DNA of 50,206 nt, taken from NCBI GenBank assembly GCA_027490095.1, contig JAIXYT010000042.1:1-50206 (forward strand), read 5' to 3'. Source of the DNA: Sphingomonadales bacterium. Lineage in GTDB: Bacteria > Pseudomonadota > Alphaproteobacteria > Sphingomonadales > Sphingomonadaceae. The first letter of the stretch is position 1; the number at the start of each line of letters is the position of its first letter. The notes beneath the pieces were generated by a model. The model worked only from the letters and a program-made list of their open reading frames with translations. It was not told where the DNA came from and made no database searches. Positions 6,458 to 14,816 of this stretch are shown here, piece after piece. Position numbers and translations under genes: made by a program.

Positions 6458-9210
6458 CAATTGGTTGCCAGCACGGCAACGGTTGCAACCGAAGTCGCAA
6501 GCTGGGCGATGATCGTCGTGACGTCGCGGAAGACCGACAGCCTGTAGAGCGGATCGATGTTCTTGGGCACGATGATCGTGGTTCCCGGCGGCGGCGTTCC
6601 ACCGCCGCGGCCGCTGGCGGATATGGGCTGGGCGGTTCCATTGGGCAGGACCATGAACGCCCGCTTGTTGTCGGCCGTCGACAGGGTGCCGCCGGCCTCG
6701 CGCAGGTAGGTGCCGGCATTCTTGCCCGGGATATGCTGGAGCGCGCCCGGATTATTCACGTCGCCGAGCGCGATCACGAAGTTCGGCCGCTTGGGCACGA
6801 AGATGGAGTCGCCCGCTTCGAGCTTGGTATCGAGATCGGGGCGAAGCTCTAGGACGCGCGGATCCGCCTCCACCACCATGCGGCCGGGCGCCTCCGCGGT
6901 TCCAAGCAGCTGGATCAGCGAGGCCGCCCCTTCCAGATTGCTGCCACTGCCCTGGGTCGAGCGGGCAGCGATCGCAAGCAGGCTGTTGTTCAGTTCGCGC
7001 GCAGTCCGCCGGAAGCCTTCCTCCTGCGCCTCCTTCACGCTGCGGCGGGTGAAGACCGTGCCATAGGCGTAGCTGTATTCGGTGAGACCACCTGCCCGGG
7101 CCAGCAGCTCGGACAAGGTCTCCCCCTTGCGGATCGAGTAGAGGCCGGGGCGGGCAACTTCGCCGGCCAGAAGGACGGCCGAGCCCTCGAACCGGGCCTG
7201 TTCGGCGTTGAATCGGATGTCGTCGCCCGGGCCAACGCGGGTGAGTGACAGCATGGAACTGCCGGGTTCGGCCTGGATCCGCTCGGCCGGCTCCGCCGTG
7301 GCGCGGTTGATGTCGAGCGTCAGGTCCCGCGAGCCGGCGATCAGCCCGTCGGCGACCAGCGACAGGTCGCGGGCGCTTGCCATGCCACCCACAGGATAGG
7401 CCCCGGGGCGACGGACCGATCCGCCGACGCTCACGCTGTGCTCGATCAGGACCGACAAGAGTTCGGGATCCTGTTCGAACACACGCGGACAGGGCGAACG
7501 GCGCGGATCGTCCAGAATGTCCGCATCCGAAGGCATGTCGCCACTGGCTTCGAGCTCGGCGGTTTCGGTGCTGCGTTCGGCCGTGCGCCCGGTGACGGCG
7601 AGGTCGGTCGTGCGACGGCTGTTCTGGCCAAGGCTTGCCCCGACCGCGCCGAGCTGCGCGCCTTGTTCCGACAGCACGACGAAGGACCCGCGGGTGACGG
7701 CGCTGAAGCGGCTTGCCTCGGTGTCCTTCACCAGTCGTTCGAGGCGCAGGAGCGACCGGCATTGCGAGGCGGCGGCCGTGCGACCGAGCACGATCTGCCG
7801 CACCGCCGAGCTGTTCATGAACTCGATGTCGGATCGGGAGAAGACGAACAGCGTGTCTTCGCCCTGCAACGATGTCGAAGGCCTCTCGCGCAGTTCGCGC
7901 GCCAGGTTCAGCACATCGTAGACACGGGCCCCTGTCGACGGATCGCGGCGCCGCAGCACGGCTGCAAGCTGGTAGGTGTCTGCCCGCAGGTCCTCCGGAG
8001 CGCCGACAAGCTCAGCCACGGTGCCCGCTGCCACGATGGGCCGCGGCCCGGCATTGTCGACATTGCCGGACAGCTGGACACGCCCCGTCGCTCCGCCGGC
8101 GGAGCCGCCGAGCAGCTGCACGATATCGCCGCCCAGCACGGACGCGGACTGGGTCGGCGCGCGGACGAAGCTTTCCGTTCCGTCGGCCGCGATGCGGCTG
8201 ATCACGACCTGGCCACCGCGCTGGCGAATCGCACCGCCGGCAAAGGCGACGACCGCGCCGACCGACTGGGAGCCGCGCAGCTCGTATATGCCGGGACGGG
8301 CGACCGCGCCGGCGACCGCAACGGTCGGGCCGATGACCGGCACGATGATCCGGTCACCGTCGCGCAGCTGGACGGAGGGCGGGGCCCCGATCCCCAGAAG
8401 GCCGTAGAGATCGACCGTCGTGCTGCCGCCCCCTGCTCGGACCACGCGGACCTGGCGGAGCGAGCCCGACCGGCGGACGCCGCCGGCCTGCGCAAGCGCG
8501 GTGCCGACATCGGTGCCCGAGGTGAGACTGAACTGGCCGGGGCGCTCCACCTCACCGCCGACGAAGACGCTGATGGCGCGCACCTCGCCGACACTGACGT
8601 AGACGTCCGTGGCAAGCAGGGTGCGTCGCGTTTCGGCCGCTATGTCGGCCTGGACGGCGCCCAGTTTTCGGCCGGCCGCCGGGATGGGGCGGAGATCACC
8701 GATGATGATCCGCCCGTCCCGGTCGACGGTTGTCGTCAGGTTGCGGTTGGTGGCACCGCGAAAGCTCACCTGCACCTGGTCGCCGATGCCGAGCACATAA
8801 TCGGACCCGACGGCCCCCGTGCGCACTCCGGTCGGCGGCGGGGCGGACTGGAAGAAATCATATCCGAACTGGCGCAGCTGCGCATCGTCGAGGCGCCGGC
8901 GATAGTCCCGCTCGATCTGGGACGGGTTGTACAGCTGGCGCAGCTGGCGGCGCGCTTCCTCGCGGCGGAGTTCCTGTTCCTCCGGTGTGTCGACGCGCCC
9001 GACAGGGGTGGCCGGCAGCTGGCCTCGCGGCGCGATCGCCTGCGGCGCGGCGCTGTTGTCCTGCCCGGAGCCCAGCTGCGACTGGAGAGATTCGAGAACG
9101 CGCGGATCGATTGCCTGGGCGAATGCCGTATTGGCCGTGATGACGGCCAGGATCGCGAAAATCCCGGCCCGGGAGATAGACTGCACGATCCGGAAGCTCC
9201 TGAAGACCAT
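6457..9210 (-). CDS. Large multi-SLBB polysaccharide export protein (Wza-like)
   Basis: A 917-residue secreted protein. The N terminus has a signal peptide ending TANTAFAQA with no lipobox cysteine, unlike Wza. Then come a coiled/charged stretch, a Poly_export domain starting around YVLGIGDQVQVSFRG, and about six SLBB-like repeats recognisable by V-x-G-x-V-x-x-P-G-x-Y, for example FVGGEVERPGQFSL, VAVAGAVARPGIYEL, VSVGGSVRRPGAYPV, VLLAGEVARPGLYSI and LGDVNNPGALQHI. A hydrophobic segment (TTIIAQLATSVATVAVLA) ends the protein. It is the candidate outer-membrane/periplasmic conduit for the polysaccharide. The ATG at 9210 is chosen because it places the signal peptide at the N terminus; a longer reading would add 16 Arg-rich residues. 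Overlaps the wecA-like gene by 4 bases. Confidence 0.87.
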   Translation of the reverse strand: MVFRSFRIVQSISRAGIFAILAVITANTAFAQAIDPRVLESLQSQLGSGQDNSAAPQAIAPRGQLPATPVGRVDTPEEQELRREEARRQLRQLYNPSQIERDYRRRLDDAQLRQFGYDFFQSAPPPTGVRTGAVGSDYVLGIGDQVQVSFRGATNRNLTTTVDRDGRIIIGDLRPIPAAGRKLGAVQADIAAETRRTLLATDVYVSVGEVRAISVFVGGEVERPGQFSLTSGTDVGTALAQAGGVRRSGSLRQVRVVRAGGGSTTVDLYGLLGIGAPPSVQLRDGDRIIVPVIGPTVAVAGAVARPGIYELRGSQSVGAVVAFAGGAIRQRGGQVVISRIAADGTESFVRAPTQSASVLGGDIVQLLGGSAGGATGRVQLSGNVDNAGPRPIVAAGTVAELVGAPEDLRADTYQLAAVLRRRDPSTGARVYDVLNLARELRERPSTSLQGEDTLFVFSRSDIEFMNSSAVRQIVLGRTAAASQCRSLLRLERLVKDTEASRFSAVTRGSFVVLSEQGAQLGAVGASLGQNSRRTTDLAVTGRTAERSTETAELEASGDMPSDADILDDPRRSPCPRVFEQDPELLSVLIEHSVSVGGSVRRPGAYPVGGMASARDLSLVADGLIAGSRDLTLDINRATAEPAERIQAEPGSSMLSLTRVGPGDDIRFNAEQARFEGSAVLLAGEVARPGLYSIRKGETLSELLARAGGLTEYSYAYGTVFTRRSVKEAQEEGFRRTARELNNSLLAIAARSTQGSGSNLEGAASLIQLLGTAEAPGRMVVEADPRVLELRPDLDTKLEAGDSIFVPKRPNFVIALGDVNNPGALQHIPGKNAGTYLREAGGTLSTADNKRAFMVLPNGTAQPISASGRGGGTPPPGTTIIVPKNIDPLYRLSVFRDVTTIIAQLATSVATVAVLATN

Positions 9211-9324
9211 GGCCCGTTTAGGAATCTGCCGGCCTTCGGTCAACCGACGCGGTCGCAAGCGGGAGAGGGCTGCCGCGGGACGTCGGCGCCAGGCATTGCC
9301 CCAGAGCCGGACGAGGCCCGGAAA

Positions 9325-9567
9325 TCAGCCTTGCACCAGGCGATTGGCCTCGCGCGCAGCGGCCTCGTCTGCAGCGCGGGATGCGCTGCTGATGCCGGTG
9401 GACTGGTCAGCCTCAAGGCTGATGCCCTGGAGTGTCGGCGCCAGGAAGAAGGCAAGCGCGAACAGGGCCACCACCAGCGCCCTCGCCGACAGGGCAGCCA
9501 TGCGGCCCGCGATCCGACCAGGCGCAGCTTGCGGATGGGGACCCACCTGCGTCAGCTCGTTCTTCAC
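9325..9567 (-). CDS. Small single-pass membrane protein, hypothetical
   Basis: An 80-residue ORF starting with GTG at 9567, with GGGG about 12 bases upstream. It has a polar N terminus (KNELTQVGPHPQAAPGR), one strong hydrophobic segment (ARALVVALFALAFFLAP, about residues 28-44) and a polar Ala/Glu-rich tail ending REANRLVQG. It is on the same strand as, and 114 bases upstream of, the SLBB export gene. I do not recognise the family. Its reality rests on the sensible signal-anchor topology and its position; the frame is open further upstream but that part looks non-coding. It could be an accessory protein of the export machinery, or spurious. Confidence 0.45.
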   Translation of the reverse strand: MKNELTQVGPHPQAAPGRIAGRMAALSARALVVALFALAFFLAPTLQGISLEADQSTGISSASRAADEAAAREANRLVQG

Positions 9568-9864
9568 CCTGTCGATCCCCGATCTGTTTCCGGTCGTCGA
9601 TGCAGGCTCGCCCCATGGGCCCTGCCGCGTCGAACCAACCAAGTTCCAACTCGCCGGCCCCGTCTGCCGCCGAGCCCAGCCCGGCCACAAGGGACCCGAT
9701 TGCGCCCGGTCGGGGTGATGGGCGGCCGGGAAACTGACCGGCCCTCCGCGCCGACGGAGCCGAGCCCGGCACATGATTCCAACCATGTTCCAAGCTCTTG
9801 GCGCGGTTAACCAAGCACCTCCCGCACTGCAACATGAATTCGTCTGCAGGACGGGGTTCTGCGG
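9568..9864. other. Gene-free stretch between ilvE and the small ORF
   Basis: No convincing coding frame: the translated frames are Arg/Pro-rich shadows. The part 9780-9860 is more AT-rich than its surroundings and is where a promoter for the minus-strand SLBB/wecA-like unit, or the end of ilvE transcription, would be expected. I cannot assign clear -35/-10 boxes. Confidence 0.5.
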
Positions 9865-10752
9865 TCAACTGTTGGAAACAGCGCCCCGGACGAGTGCCGC
9901 ATAGTCGGCCATCAGCTGGCGGGTGAGGTCTCCGACCTCGAATGTCCAGGGGCCGACCGAGCCCACGGGCGTGACCTCGGCCGCGCTGCCGGTGAGGAAA
10001 CACTGCTCGAAGCTCTCGAGCTCCTCGGGCCAGATGGCGCGCTCGATGACGTTGATCCCGCGCTTTCGGGCGAGCTGCATGACGGTGCGCCGGGTGATCC
10101 CGTCAAGGAAGCAATCCGGAGTCGGGGTGTGGATCTCGCCGCCCTTCACGAAGAACACATTGGCACCCGTTCCTTCGGCCACCTGTCCGCGCCAGTCGAG
10201 CATCAGGGCGTCGTCATAGCCATGATCGGTCGCGTGGTGCTTTGAAAGGGTGCAGATCATGTAGAGGCCTGCGGCCTTGGAGGCCGTGGGTGCCGTGTAG
10301 GGCGCCGGCCGGCGCCAGGGGGCGATTTCGAGGCGCAGGCCCTTGGCGAGGGCTTCCGCGCCGAAATAGGCGCCCCACTCCCAGCAGGAGACTGCGAGGT
10401 GGATCTGCGAACCCTGCGCTGCAACGCCCATCTGCTCTGAACCGCGCCAGGCGATCGGGCGCATGTAGGCATCGGTGAGGCCACTGGCTGCCAGCGTGTC
10501 GCGACAGGCCTGGTCGATCTGGTCACGGGTCCAGGGAATGGTGAAGCCGAGGATTTCGGCCGAGCGCATCAGGCGTTCGCTGTGTTCGGACAGGGCGAAG
10601 ATCTGCCCGTTGTAGGCGCGCTGGCCTTCGAACACGGCGCTGGCATAATGCATGGCATGCGTCAGCAGGTGGACATTCGCGTCGCGCCACGGCACGAGCT
10701 TGCCATCGTACCAGATGGTGCCGTCGCGGTCGTCGAAAGGCTGCTGTGCCAT
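9865..10752 (-). CDS. ilvE: Branched-chain amino acid aminotransferase
   Basis: A 295-residue fold-type IV PLP aminotransferase catalysing the last step of Leu/Ile/Val synthesis (and the first of their breakdown), with glutamate as amino donor. Family landmarks are GTIWYDGKLVPWRDA at the N terminus, HYASAVFEGQRAY, ERLMRSAEILGF, the PLP-lysine region TASKAAGLYM, VAEGTGANVFFVK, and the distal DGITRRTVMQLA and FLTGSAAEVTPV. The length matches the family. The ATG is preceded by a GGGAGAT stretch in the 60-base gap to the divergent marR gene. The divergent layout suggests the regulator could control ilvE, though this is inferred. Confidence 0.95.
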   Translation of the reverse strand: MAQQPFDDRDGTIWYDGKLVPWRDANVHLLTHAMHYASAVFEGQRAYNGQIFALSEHSERLMRSAEILGFTIPWTRDQIDQACRDTLAASGLTDAYMRPIAWRGSEQMGVAAQGSQIHLAVSCWEWGAYFGAEALAKGLRLEIAPWRRPAPYTAPTASKAAGLYMICTLSKHHATDHGYDDALMLDWRGQVAEGTGANVFFVKGGEIHTPTPDCFLDGITRRTVMQLARKRGINVIERAIWPEELESFEQCFLTGSAAEVTPVGSVGPWTFEVGDLTRQLMADYAALVRGAVSNS

Positions 10753-10806
10753 CCCCGGATCTCCCTTGTTCGCGCTTGCGCGGGCTTAGGCTGCAAGGCA
10801 GAATAG

Positions 10807-10821
10807 GTCAATATGGTTGAC
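10807..10821. promoter_or_regulatory. Palindrome over the marR start codon, candidate operator
   Basis: GTCAA-TATGG-TTGAC is a perfect 5-bp inverted repeat with a 5-base centre, covering the ATG of the marR-type gene in the 60-base ilvE/marR divergent region. TTG/CAA-armed palindromes of this size are typical MarR targets, so autoregulation is plausible, but a 10-bp match can occur by chance. Confidence 0.35.
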
Positions 10822-11346
10822 GCATCCGCACCGGCCCTCGGCACATCTCGCGCTTCGCCCCTGTTCCTCAGGGAACCGGAGATCCGGCGCGGGATCGAAT
10901 TGCTCTACTTCGGTTACACCAACATGATCCGGGGTGCGGATGCAATCCTCGAGTCCCGCGGGCTCGGGCGGGCGCATCACCGGGCGCTCTACTTCATCGC
11001 CCGGCAGCCGGGCCTTGCCGTGTCGGACCTGTTGCGCCTGCTGGCGATCACCAAGCAGTCTCTGTCACGCGTGCTGGCGGACCTGATGTCACGCGGGCTG
11101 GTGGCGCAGCAGGTGGGGACGCACGACCGGCGGCAGCGCCTGCTGAGCCTGACCGAGGCCGGTGCCGAGCTGGAAGGGCTGCTGTTCGATGCCGTGCGCG
11201 AGCGCATGGCATCGGCCTATGCGCAGGCCGGGCAGCAGGCGGTCGGCGGTTTCTGGGCCGTGCTGGTGGGCCTTATTCCGCCGCAGGATCGCCCGATGGT
11301 GGAGGAGCTGGATCGCCGCTCCCGCGCCACGTTCGCAGGCGGCTGA
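10813..11346 (+). CDS. MarR-family transcriptional regulator
   Basis: A 177-residue protein with a winged-helix DNA-binding core of the MarR family: HRALYFIARQPGLAVSDLL leads into the recognition helix LAITKQSLSRVLADLMSRGL, followed by the wing VGTHDRRQRLLSLTEAG, whose DRR motif is a MarR hallmark. Long N- and C-terminal helices for dimerisation flank it. It resembles the PetP-type regulators found in other alphaproteobacteria, but I do not assign that name. It is divergent from ilvE with a palindrome over its own start codon. Its last 74 bases overlap, antisense, the end of the convergent TetR/COQ9-like gene. Confidence 0.9.
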   Translation: MVDASAPALGTSRASPLFLREPEIRRGIELLYFGYTNMIRGADAILESRGLGRAHHRALYFIARQPGLAVSDLLRLLAITKQSLSRVLADLMSRGLVAQQVGTHDRRQRLLSLTEAGAELEGLLFDAVRERMASAYAQAGQQAVGGFWAVLVGLIPPQDRPMVEELDRRSRATFAGG

Positions 11347-11932
11347 ACAGCGACGAAAGGCCCGGCAGCCCGAGGAGATCGGGGCTGACGCCTTCGGTTT
11401 CCGCCCGCTCGGCGCGTTCAAGCAGGCGATCGAGGTCTGCCATCGTGGCCGACATGTCCGGGCTTTCATCGCGCCGCCAGGCCGCGAAGGCCTGGGCGAC
11501 CAGCGCGCCGAGGGCGGCGAGCCGCAGCTGACCGCGGGGGCCAGCGATATCGATTCCGGCTGCCTGCGCGAGCCTGCGCAGGTGAAGCCCGCCGCGGCCA
11601 CCCAGCAGGAGCAGCACCCCGGGATCCCGGCTGGCCCAGATCGCAAGGACGGCCGCGCGATCGGCCTGGGCCGCATCGAAGCCGCGCATCAGCCCGTCGA
11701 ACAGCCGATCCCGGACGGACCCTTGCGCCTCTGCAGCGCCGGTTGCGGCCTCGGTGGCCACGCGGTCCTGCAGGGCCGCAAGCGCATCGATGCGGTCGCC
11801 CACGGCCGCACGGATATCGTCGGCCGGCAGGCCGGAGATCCGGGCGGCATCTGCAAATCCGGCGCGGCGCCAGCCCGTTTCCCCGATGGCGGCAAGCCAG
11901 CCGGAGAGGGCTCGGGAGGTGAGATCCGGCAT
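11273..11932 (-). CDS. TetR/COQ9-like helical protein
   Basis: A 219-residue, Ala-rich helical protein. The first 50 residues look like a TetR-type helix-turn-helix (GWRRAGFADAARISGLP, then RIDALAALQDRV in the position of the recognition and linker helices). The middle part, VRDRLFDGLMRGFDAAQADRAAVLAIW, and the C-terminal MSATMADLDRLLERAERAE resemble both TetR ligand domains and COQ9-family proteins, which share this fold and act in ubiquinone biosynthesis. I cannot decide between the two. The C-terminal 25 residues are Pro/Gly-rich and overlap the marR gene on the other strand. It follows proC by 4 bases and is surely in the same transcript. Confidence 0.7.
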   Translation of the reverse strand: MPDLTSRALSGWLAAIGETGWRRAGFADAARISGLPADDIRAAVGDRIDALAALQDRVATEAATGAAEAQGSVRDRLFDGLMRGFDAAQADRAAVLAIWASRDPGVLLLLGGRGGLHLRRLAQAAGIDIAGPRGQLRLAALGALVAQAFAAWRRDESPDMSATMADLDRLLERAERAETEGVSPDLLGLPGLSSLFSRLRTWRGSGDPAPPPSGDPAAE

Positions 11933-11936
11933 GGGT

Positions 11937-12887
11937 TCAGACGAGCCGGACCGGGCGCTTGCCCGGCACCCGGCGGACGGTGCCCTGCGGCGCGGACAGC
12001 GGGGCGCCGGCGGCCGGCTGGGCGGAGAGCGGGCCGATATCGGCGGCAGCGGCGGCTGCCAGTTCGCGCGAGCGGTCGGTTGCGGCCTTCACCGTTGTCC
12101 GGATCAGGCTGGACAGCAGGCCATCGCCATCGAGCCGGTCGAGGCCGGCCGCCGTTGTTCCGTTGGGGCTCGTCACCTGTTCGCGCAGAACCGACGGATG
12201 AAGGCCGGACTGGCGGGCGAGTTCGGCGGCACCCGCACAGGTTTCAACCGCCAGCCGGAGCGCCACGTCGGCCGGCAGGCCCTGCGCCTCGGCCGCCGCG
12301 GCAAGCGCCTCGATGAAGCGGTAGACATAGGCCGGGCCGGATCCCGACACGGCGGTGACGGCGTCGAACCCGTCCTCATGGTCGAGCCACAGGATGGATC
12401 CCGCCTGTTCCAGCAGCCAGCCGGCGGCCGCCCTGTCGGCATCCGACACGGCGCGCGCGAACATCGCGGTGACGCCGCGGCCGATGCGGGCCGGCGTGTT
12501 GGGCATCAGGCGCACGATGGGGGCGCCGGGGAACAGCGCCGCGAGCGTGTCGGTGCGGACGCCGGCCAGCATGGACAACAGCAGCGGGGCCGGCTGGAGC
12601 AGCCGCGAGAGCCCGGGGGCGAGGCGCGGCAGAAGCTGCGGCTTGATGCCCAGCACCACGAGCGTCGGTTCCGGCGCATGGCCCCAGGCGCTGATCGCAT
12701 CCGGCACGACCGTGCCTGTGAAGCCCGCGGGCAGGCCGCGCGGATCCGGATCGACGACGGTGACCTGCGCGGCGGGCAGACCGGACTCGATCCACCGCGC
12801 CAGCAACGCGCCGCCCATGGCGCCGCAGCCGACGATCCAGACGCGGGCGAGGGCCGCATGATCGGGCGCAAGGACGAAGTTGAACAT
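11937..12887 (-). CDS. proC: Pyrroline-5-carboxylate reductase
   Basis: A 316-residue NAD(P)-dependent reductase for the last step of proline synthesis. The N-terminal Rossmann motif is VWIVGCGAMGGALLARW, followed by LGIKPQLLP, LLSMLAGV and the conserved MPNTPA. The C-terminal domain has the family signature SGSGPAYVYRFIEAL and VTSPNGTTAAGL. I take the ATG at 12887; the frame stays open for 12 more residues to an upstream ATG, but those residues fit no family sequence. The C-terminal 40 residues (AAAAADIGPLSAQPA onward) are an Ala/Pro tail longer than usual. It is the first gene of a two-gene unit with the TetR/COQ9-like gene. Confidence 0.93.
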   Translation of the reverse strand: MFNFVLAPDHAALARVWIVGCGAMGGALLARWIESGLPAAQVTVVDPDPRGLPAGFTGTVVPDAISAWGHAPEPTLVVLGIKPQLLPRLAPGLSRLLQPAPLLLSMLAGVRTDTLAALFPGAPIVRLMPNTPARIGRGVTAMFARAVSDADRAAAGWLLEQAGSILWLDHEDGFDAVTAVSGSGPAYVYRFIEALAAAAEAQGLPADVALRLAVETCAGAAELARQSGLHPSVLREQVTSPNGTTAAGLDRLDGDGLLSSLIRTTVKAATDRSRELAAAAAADIGPLSAQPAAGAPLSAPQGTVRRVPGKRPVRLV

Positions 12888-13004
12888 GGCCACATGTCTA
12901 GGGACGGACGGTTGCATGGGCAAGACGAGCCGTTAAGCCTCCGAAAAAAATGGGAAAGCATGGGACCTTGGGTCACATGCGGGGGTGCCCCTCCCCCGGC
13001 TCTC

Positions 13005-13063
13005 GCCTTGACCTTCGGTGCAGGCTTTGGTCAAGGCACCCCGGCGCCCCGGTTCGGCGCCGG
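13005..13063 (+). promoter_or_regulatory. Two perfect hairpins in the aceB leader
   Basis: GCCTTGACC (13005-13013) pairs perfectly with GGTCAAGGC (13029-13037), and CCGGCGCC (13041-13048) with GGCGCCGG (13056-13063, 7-base loop). The second ends 22 bases before the aceB start, just upstream of its GGGAG ribosome-binding site. They may be an operator, a leader structure, or a leftover palindromic element; no function can be read from sequence. Confidence 0.5.
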
Positions 13064-13085
13064 ACAACGAGGGAGCAACAGCGCA

Positions 13086-14666
13086 ATGATGAGCGGCATC
13101 GAGATCAGGGGCGAGATGAAGCCGGGTTACGAGGCCGTGCTGACCGAGCCAGCGCTGGCCTTCATTGCGCATCTGCACCGGATGTACGAGCCGACCCGCA
13201 AGTCGCTGCTGCGCGCGCGCGACGACCGCCGCCGGTGGTGGGCCGAGGGCAACGCGATCGACTTCGCGCCGGAGACCAGTTCGGTGCGCGACGGCGACTG
13301 GAAGATCGCCGGCACGCCGGCGGACCTGCAGGACCGGCGTGTGGAGATCACCGGGCCCTGCGACCGAAAGATGGTGATCAACGCGCTGAATTCGGGCGCG
13401 AAATGCTTCATGGCTTGCCTTGAGGATGCAACCTCGCCGACCTGGCACAATGTGGTGGACGGGCAGATCAACCTGAAGGATGCGGTGGCCGGCACGATCA
13501 CCCTTGAGGACAAGGGCAAGTCCTATCGGCTGAACGACAGGACCGCCGTGCTGATCTGCCGGCCGCGCGGCTGGCACCTGCCGGAATCGCACCTGTTCGT
13601 GGATGGCGAGGAAGTGGCCGGTGCCATCTTCGACTTCGGGCTCTATTTCTTCCACAATGCCCGCACGCTGAAGGCCAAGGGCTCGGGCCCCTATTTCTAC
13701 CTGCCGAAGATGGAGCATTATCTGGAGGCGCGGCTGTGGAACAATGTGTTCGTGACCGCGCAGTCGATCCTGGGGCTGCCGCTTGGCACCATCAAGTCGA
13801 CCGTGCTGATCGAGACGCTGCCGGGCGCCTTCATGGCCGACGAGATCCTCTATGAGCTGCGCGACCACATCGTCGCGCTGAACTGCGGACGCTGGGACTA
13901 TATCTTCAGCTATATCAAGAGCCTGTCTCATGACCCTTCGAAGGTGCTGCCGGACCGCGCCGCGGTGAACATGACGGTGCCCTTCATGGCGAAGTACGCC
14001 GCCCATGTGGTTCGAACCTGCCACCGGCGCGGGGCGCATGCGATGGGTGGCATGTCGGCCTTCATCCCGGTGAAGGACGACGAGGCAAGGAACCAGGCAG
14101 CCTATGCCGCGGTGAAGGCCGACAAGGAGCGCGAGGCGACGCTGGGCCACGACGGGACCTGGGTGGCGCACCCGGGACTTGTGAGCGTGGCGATGGAGGT
14201 GTTCGACCGGCTGATGCCGGGCGCGAACCAGCTGGGGAAGATGCCCGAGGGCACGGCGACAGCCGAAGACCTGACCACGCCCAGCGAGGGGCCGAAGACG
14301 GCTGCCGGCCTTGCCATGAACGTGAATGTGGCGATCGGCTATATCGCGGCCTGGCTGCGCGGCCAGGGCGCGGTGCCGCTGCACAACATGATGGAAGATG
14401 CCGCCACCGCCGAGATCAGCCGCGCCCAGCTGTGGCAGTGGCGCACCCATGGTGTCAGCCTGGACGATGGCACCAAGGTGACGGGCGCGCTGATCAACGG
14501 CGAGATCAAGACCCAGCTGGGCGTCTGGAAGGAGGCTGTCGGCGACAATTTCTTCGAGGCCGGGAAGTACAAGGAGGCCGCCACCATCCTGAGCGACCTG
14601 GTGATGGCGCGCGAACTGCCCGACTTCCTGACGACGCCCTGCTACCGGAAGTTCATGGCCGGGTAG
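13086..14666 (+). CDS. aceB: Malate synthase A
   Basis: A 526-residue enzyme condensing glyoxylate with acetyl-CoA to malate (glyoxylate bypass, cytoplasm). Recognised by the isoform-A length and by LEDATSPTWHN, GAIFDFGLYFFHN, GTIKSTVLIETLPGAF, LNCGRWDYIFSYIK (the malate synthase signature), MGGMSAFIP and the C-terminal ATAEISRAQLWQW. Two ATG codons lie in tandem; the first (13086) is better spaced from GGGAG. Frame openness extends 1.3 kb upstream but is a shadow of proC. The isocitrate lyase partner is not in this window. Two hairpins occupy its leader. Confidence 0.95.
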   Translation: MMSGIEIRGEMKPGYEAVLTEPALAFIAHLHRMYEPTRKSLLRARDDRRRWWAEGNAIDFAPETSSVRDGDWKIAGTPADLQDRRVEITGPCDRKMVINALNSGAKCFMACLEDATSPTWHNVVDGQINLKDAVAGTITLEDKGKSYRLNDRTAVLICRPRGWHLPESHLFVDGEEVAGAIFDFGLYFFHNARTLKAKGSGPYFYLPKMEHYLEARLWNNVFVTAQSILGLPLGTIKSTVLIETLPGAFMADEILYELRDHIVALNCGRWDYIFSYIKSLSHDPSKVLPDRAAVNMTVPFMAKYAAHVVRTCHRRGAHAMGGMSAFIPVKDDEARNQAAYAAVKADKEREATLGHDGTWVAHPGLVSVAMEVFDRLMPGANQLGKMPEGTATAEDLTTPSEGPKTAAGLAMNVNVAIGYIAAWLRGQGAVPLHNMMEDAATAEISRAQLWQWRTHGVSLDDGTKVTGALINGEIKTQLGVWKEAVGDNFFEAGKYKEAATILSDLVMARELPDFLTTPCYRKFMAG

Positions 14667-14816
14667 GCTGCACCCAGGCGGCCCCCGCGTGAGGCGTGCG
14701 TGATGACGCCGCCGACCCGCGGATCAGGTTGTGCTCCCTTCAGGGCCATTGCGCATCCGCTTCGACCAAACTGCGGGCCAGCGCCCTCATGCTATGGGTT
14801 CCGGCCTCGTCCCGCC

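Noticed and set aside
7438-9810. A 790-codon open frame on the plus strand opposite the SLBB gene
   Set aside because: It is Arg/Ala/Gly-rich with no family motif and exists because the minus-strand gene is GC-rich; the SLBB protein explains the region.
11754-13085. A long plus-strand extension upstream of aceB in the same frame
   Set aside because: Low-complexity Arg/Gly-rich translation antisense to proC; malate synthase begins at 13086 at its normal length.
14667-14816. A small gene or RNA between aceB and the gnu-like gene
   Set aside because: 150 bases with no coherent frame, tRNA-like fold or strong hairpin.
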